Assembly (NCBI GenBank): GCA_903895515.1
Contig: CAITUB010000069.1
Span: forward strand, 1-12,278
Direction: 5' to 3'
Source: an uncultured Acidimicrobium sp.
GTDB taxonomy: Bacteria > Actinomycetota > Acidimicrobiia > Acidimicrobiales > Ilumatobacteraceae
Length of the DNA: 12,278 bases
Under the pieces are notes generated by a model. The model had not been told where the DNA came from and made no database searches. It saw only the letters and a list, made by a program, of their open reading frames with translations. The position numbers and the translations under genes were made by a program. Below are positions 12,183 through 12,278 of this stretch, in pieces (position 1 is the first letter of the stretch; each line of letters opens with the position of its first letter).

Positions 12183-12278
12183 GTAGTTACTGTCAGTGGG
12201 CTTTGGTCTCGGTTATTGAGTTCATGTGTGCGCCAATTGCGTACAAATGAAGTCTGCCCACCGGGTGTTACGGAGTTA

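Noticed and set aside
12247..12278. Plus-strand ATG that could begin a divergent gene
   Set aside because: Only ten codons are visible, there is no ribosome-binding site and no recognisable product.
1..12278. Mobile element, CRISPR array, phage or defence system
   Set aside because: No transposase, integrase, terminal inverted repeats, spaced direct repeats or known defence genes were seen. Gene content is largely housekeeping.

Overview
This is a gene-dense bacterial stretch of moderate GC. The best guess is an actinobacterium, probably an aquatic member of the Acidimicrobiia. The reasons are the pimB'-like / SRPBCC / ROK glucokinase neighbourhood, which recalls mycobacteria and corynebacteria; a SAM-clan riboswitch of the type common in that phylum; GTG starts and weak or absent Shine-Dalgarno sites; and SURF1, which implies an aerobic aa3-type oxidase. 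The lineage is inferred from gene content only. No insertion sequence, phage gene, CRISPR array or rRNA was seen.

Layout. (1) Positions 1-536, minus strand: the N-terminal part of an exported RCC1-repeat protein that runs off the left edge and has its own near-leaderless promoter. (2) 595-2327, minus strand: a compact unit read right to left, made of two small unrecognised proteins, an EamA-type transporter and tRNA-Gly(GCC), closed by a UUCG-loop terminator. (3) 2361-2783, plus strand: a lone unrecognised single-pass membrane protein. (4) 2780-3949, minus strand: metX (homoserine O-acetyltransferase), preceded by a SAM-I/IV-like riboswitch at about 4021-4113 and a candidate promoter near 4158-4186. 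(5) about 4263-5748, plus strand: a SET/post-SET protein followed by SURF1. (6) 12172 down to 5745, minus strand: eight genes with gaps under about 35 bp or with overlaps, so probably one operon. In transcription order these are a Cys-rich small protein, queG, a pimB'-like mannosyltransferase, a four-TM protein, an SRPBCC protein, ROK glucokinase, an AlaC-like aminotransferase and an MBL-fold hydrolase.

Functions. metX feeds methionine and hence SAM synthesis, and the riboswitch would shut it off when SAM is plentiful. SURF1 serves cytochrome oxidase assembly. The long minus operon mixes tRNA modification (queG), envelope mannolipid synthesis (pimB'-like), sugar entry (glucokinase) and amino-acid metabolism (alaC).

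The only gene-free stretch over 300 bases is 3950-4262. It holds the metX ribosome-binding site, the riboswitch, a 7-bp hairpin, a candidate metX promoter and a 10-bp direct repeat upstream of the SET gene. If the SET gene is given an earlier start, its N-terminus would lie opposite these elements. No entirely new multi-gene system stands out. The most interesting items are the compact riboswitch with a possible direct hold on the metX ribosome-binding site, the bacterial SET/post-SET protein, and the secreted RCC1-repeat protein with a cysteine pair in each repeat.
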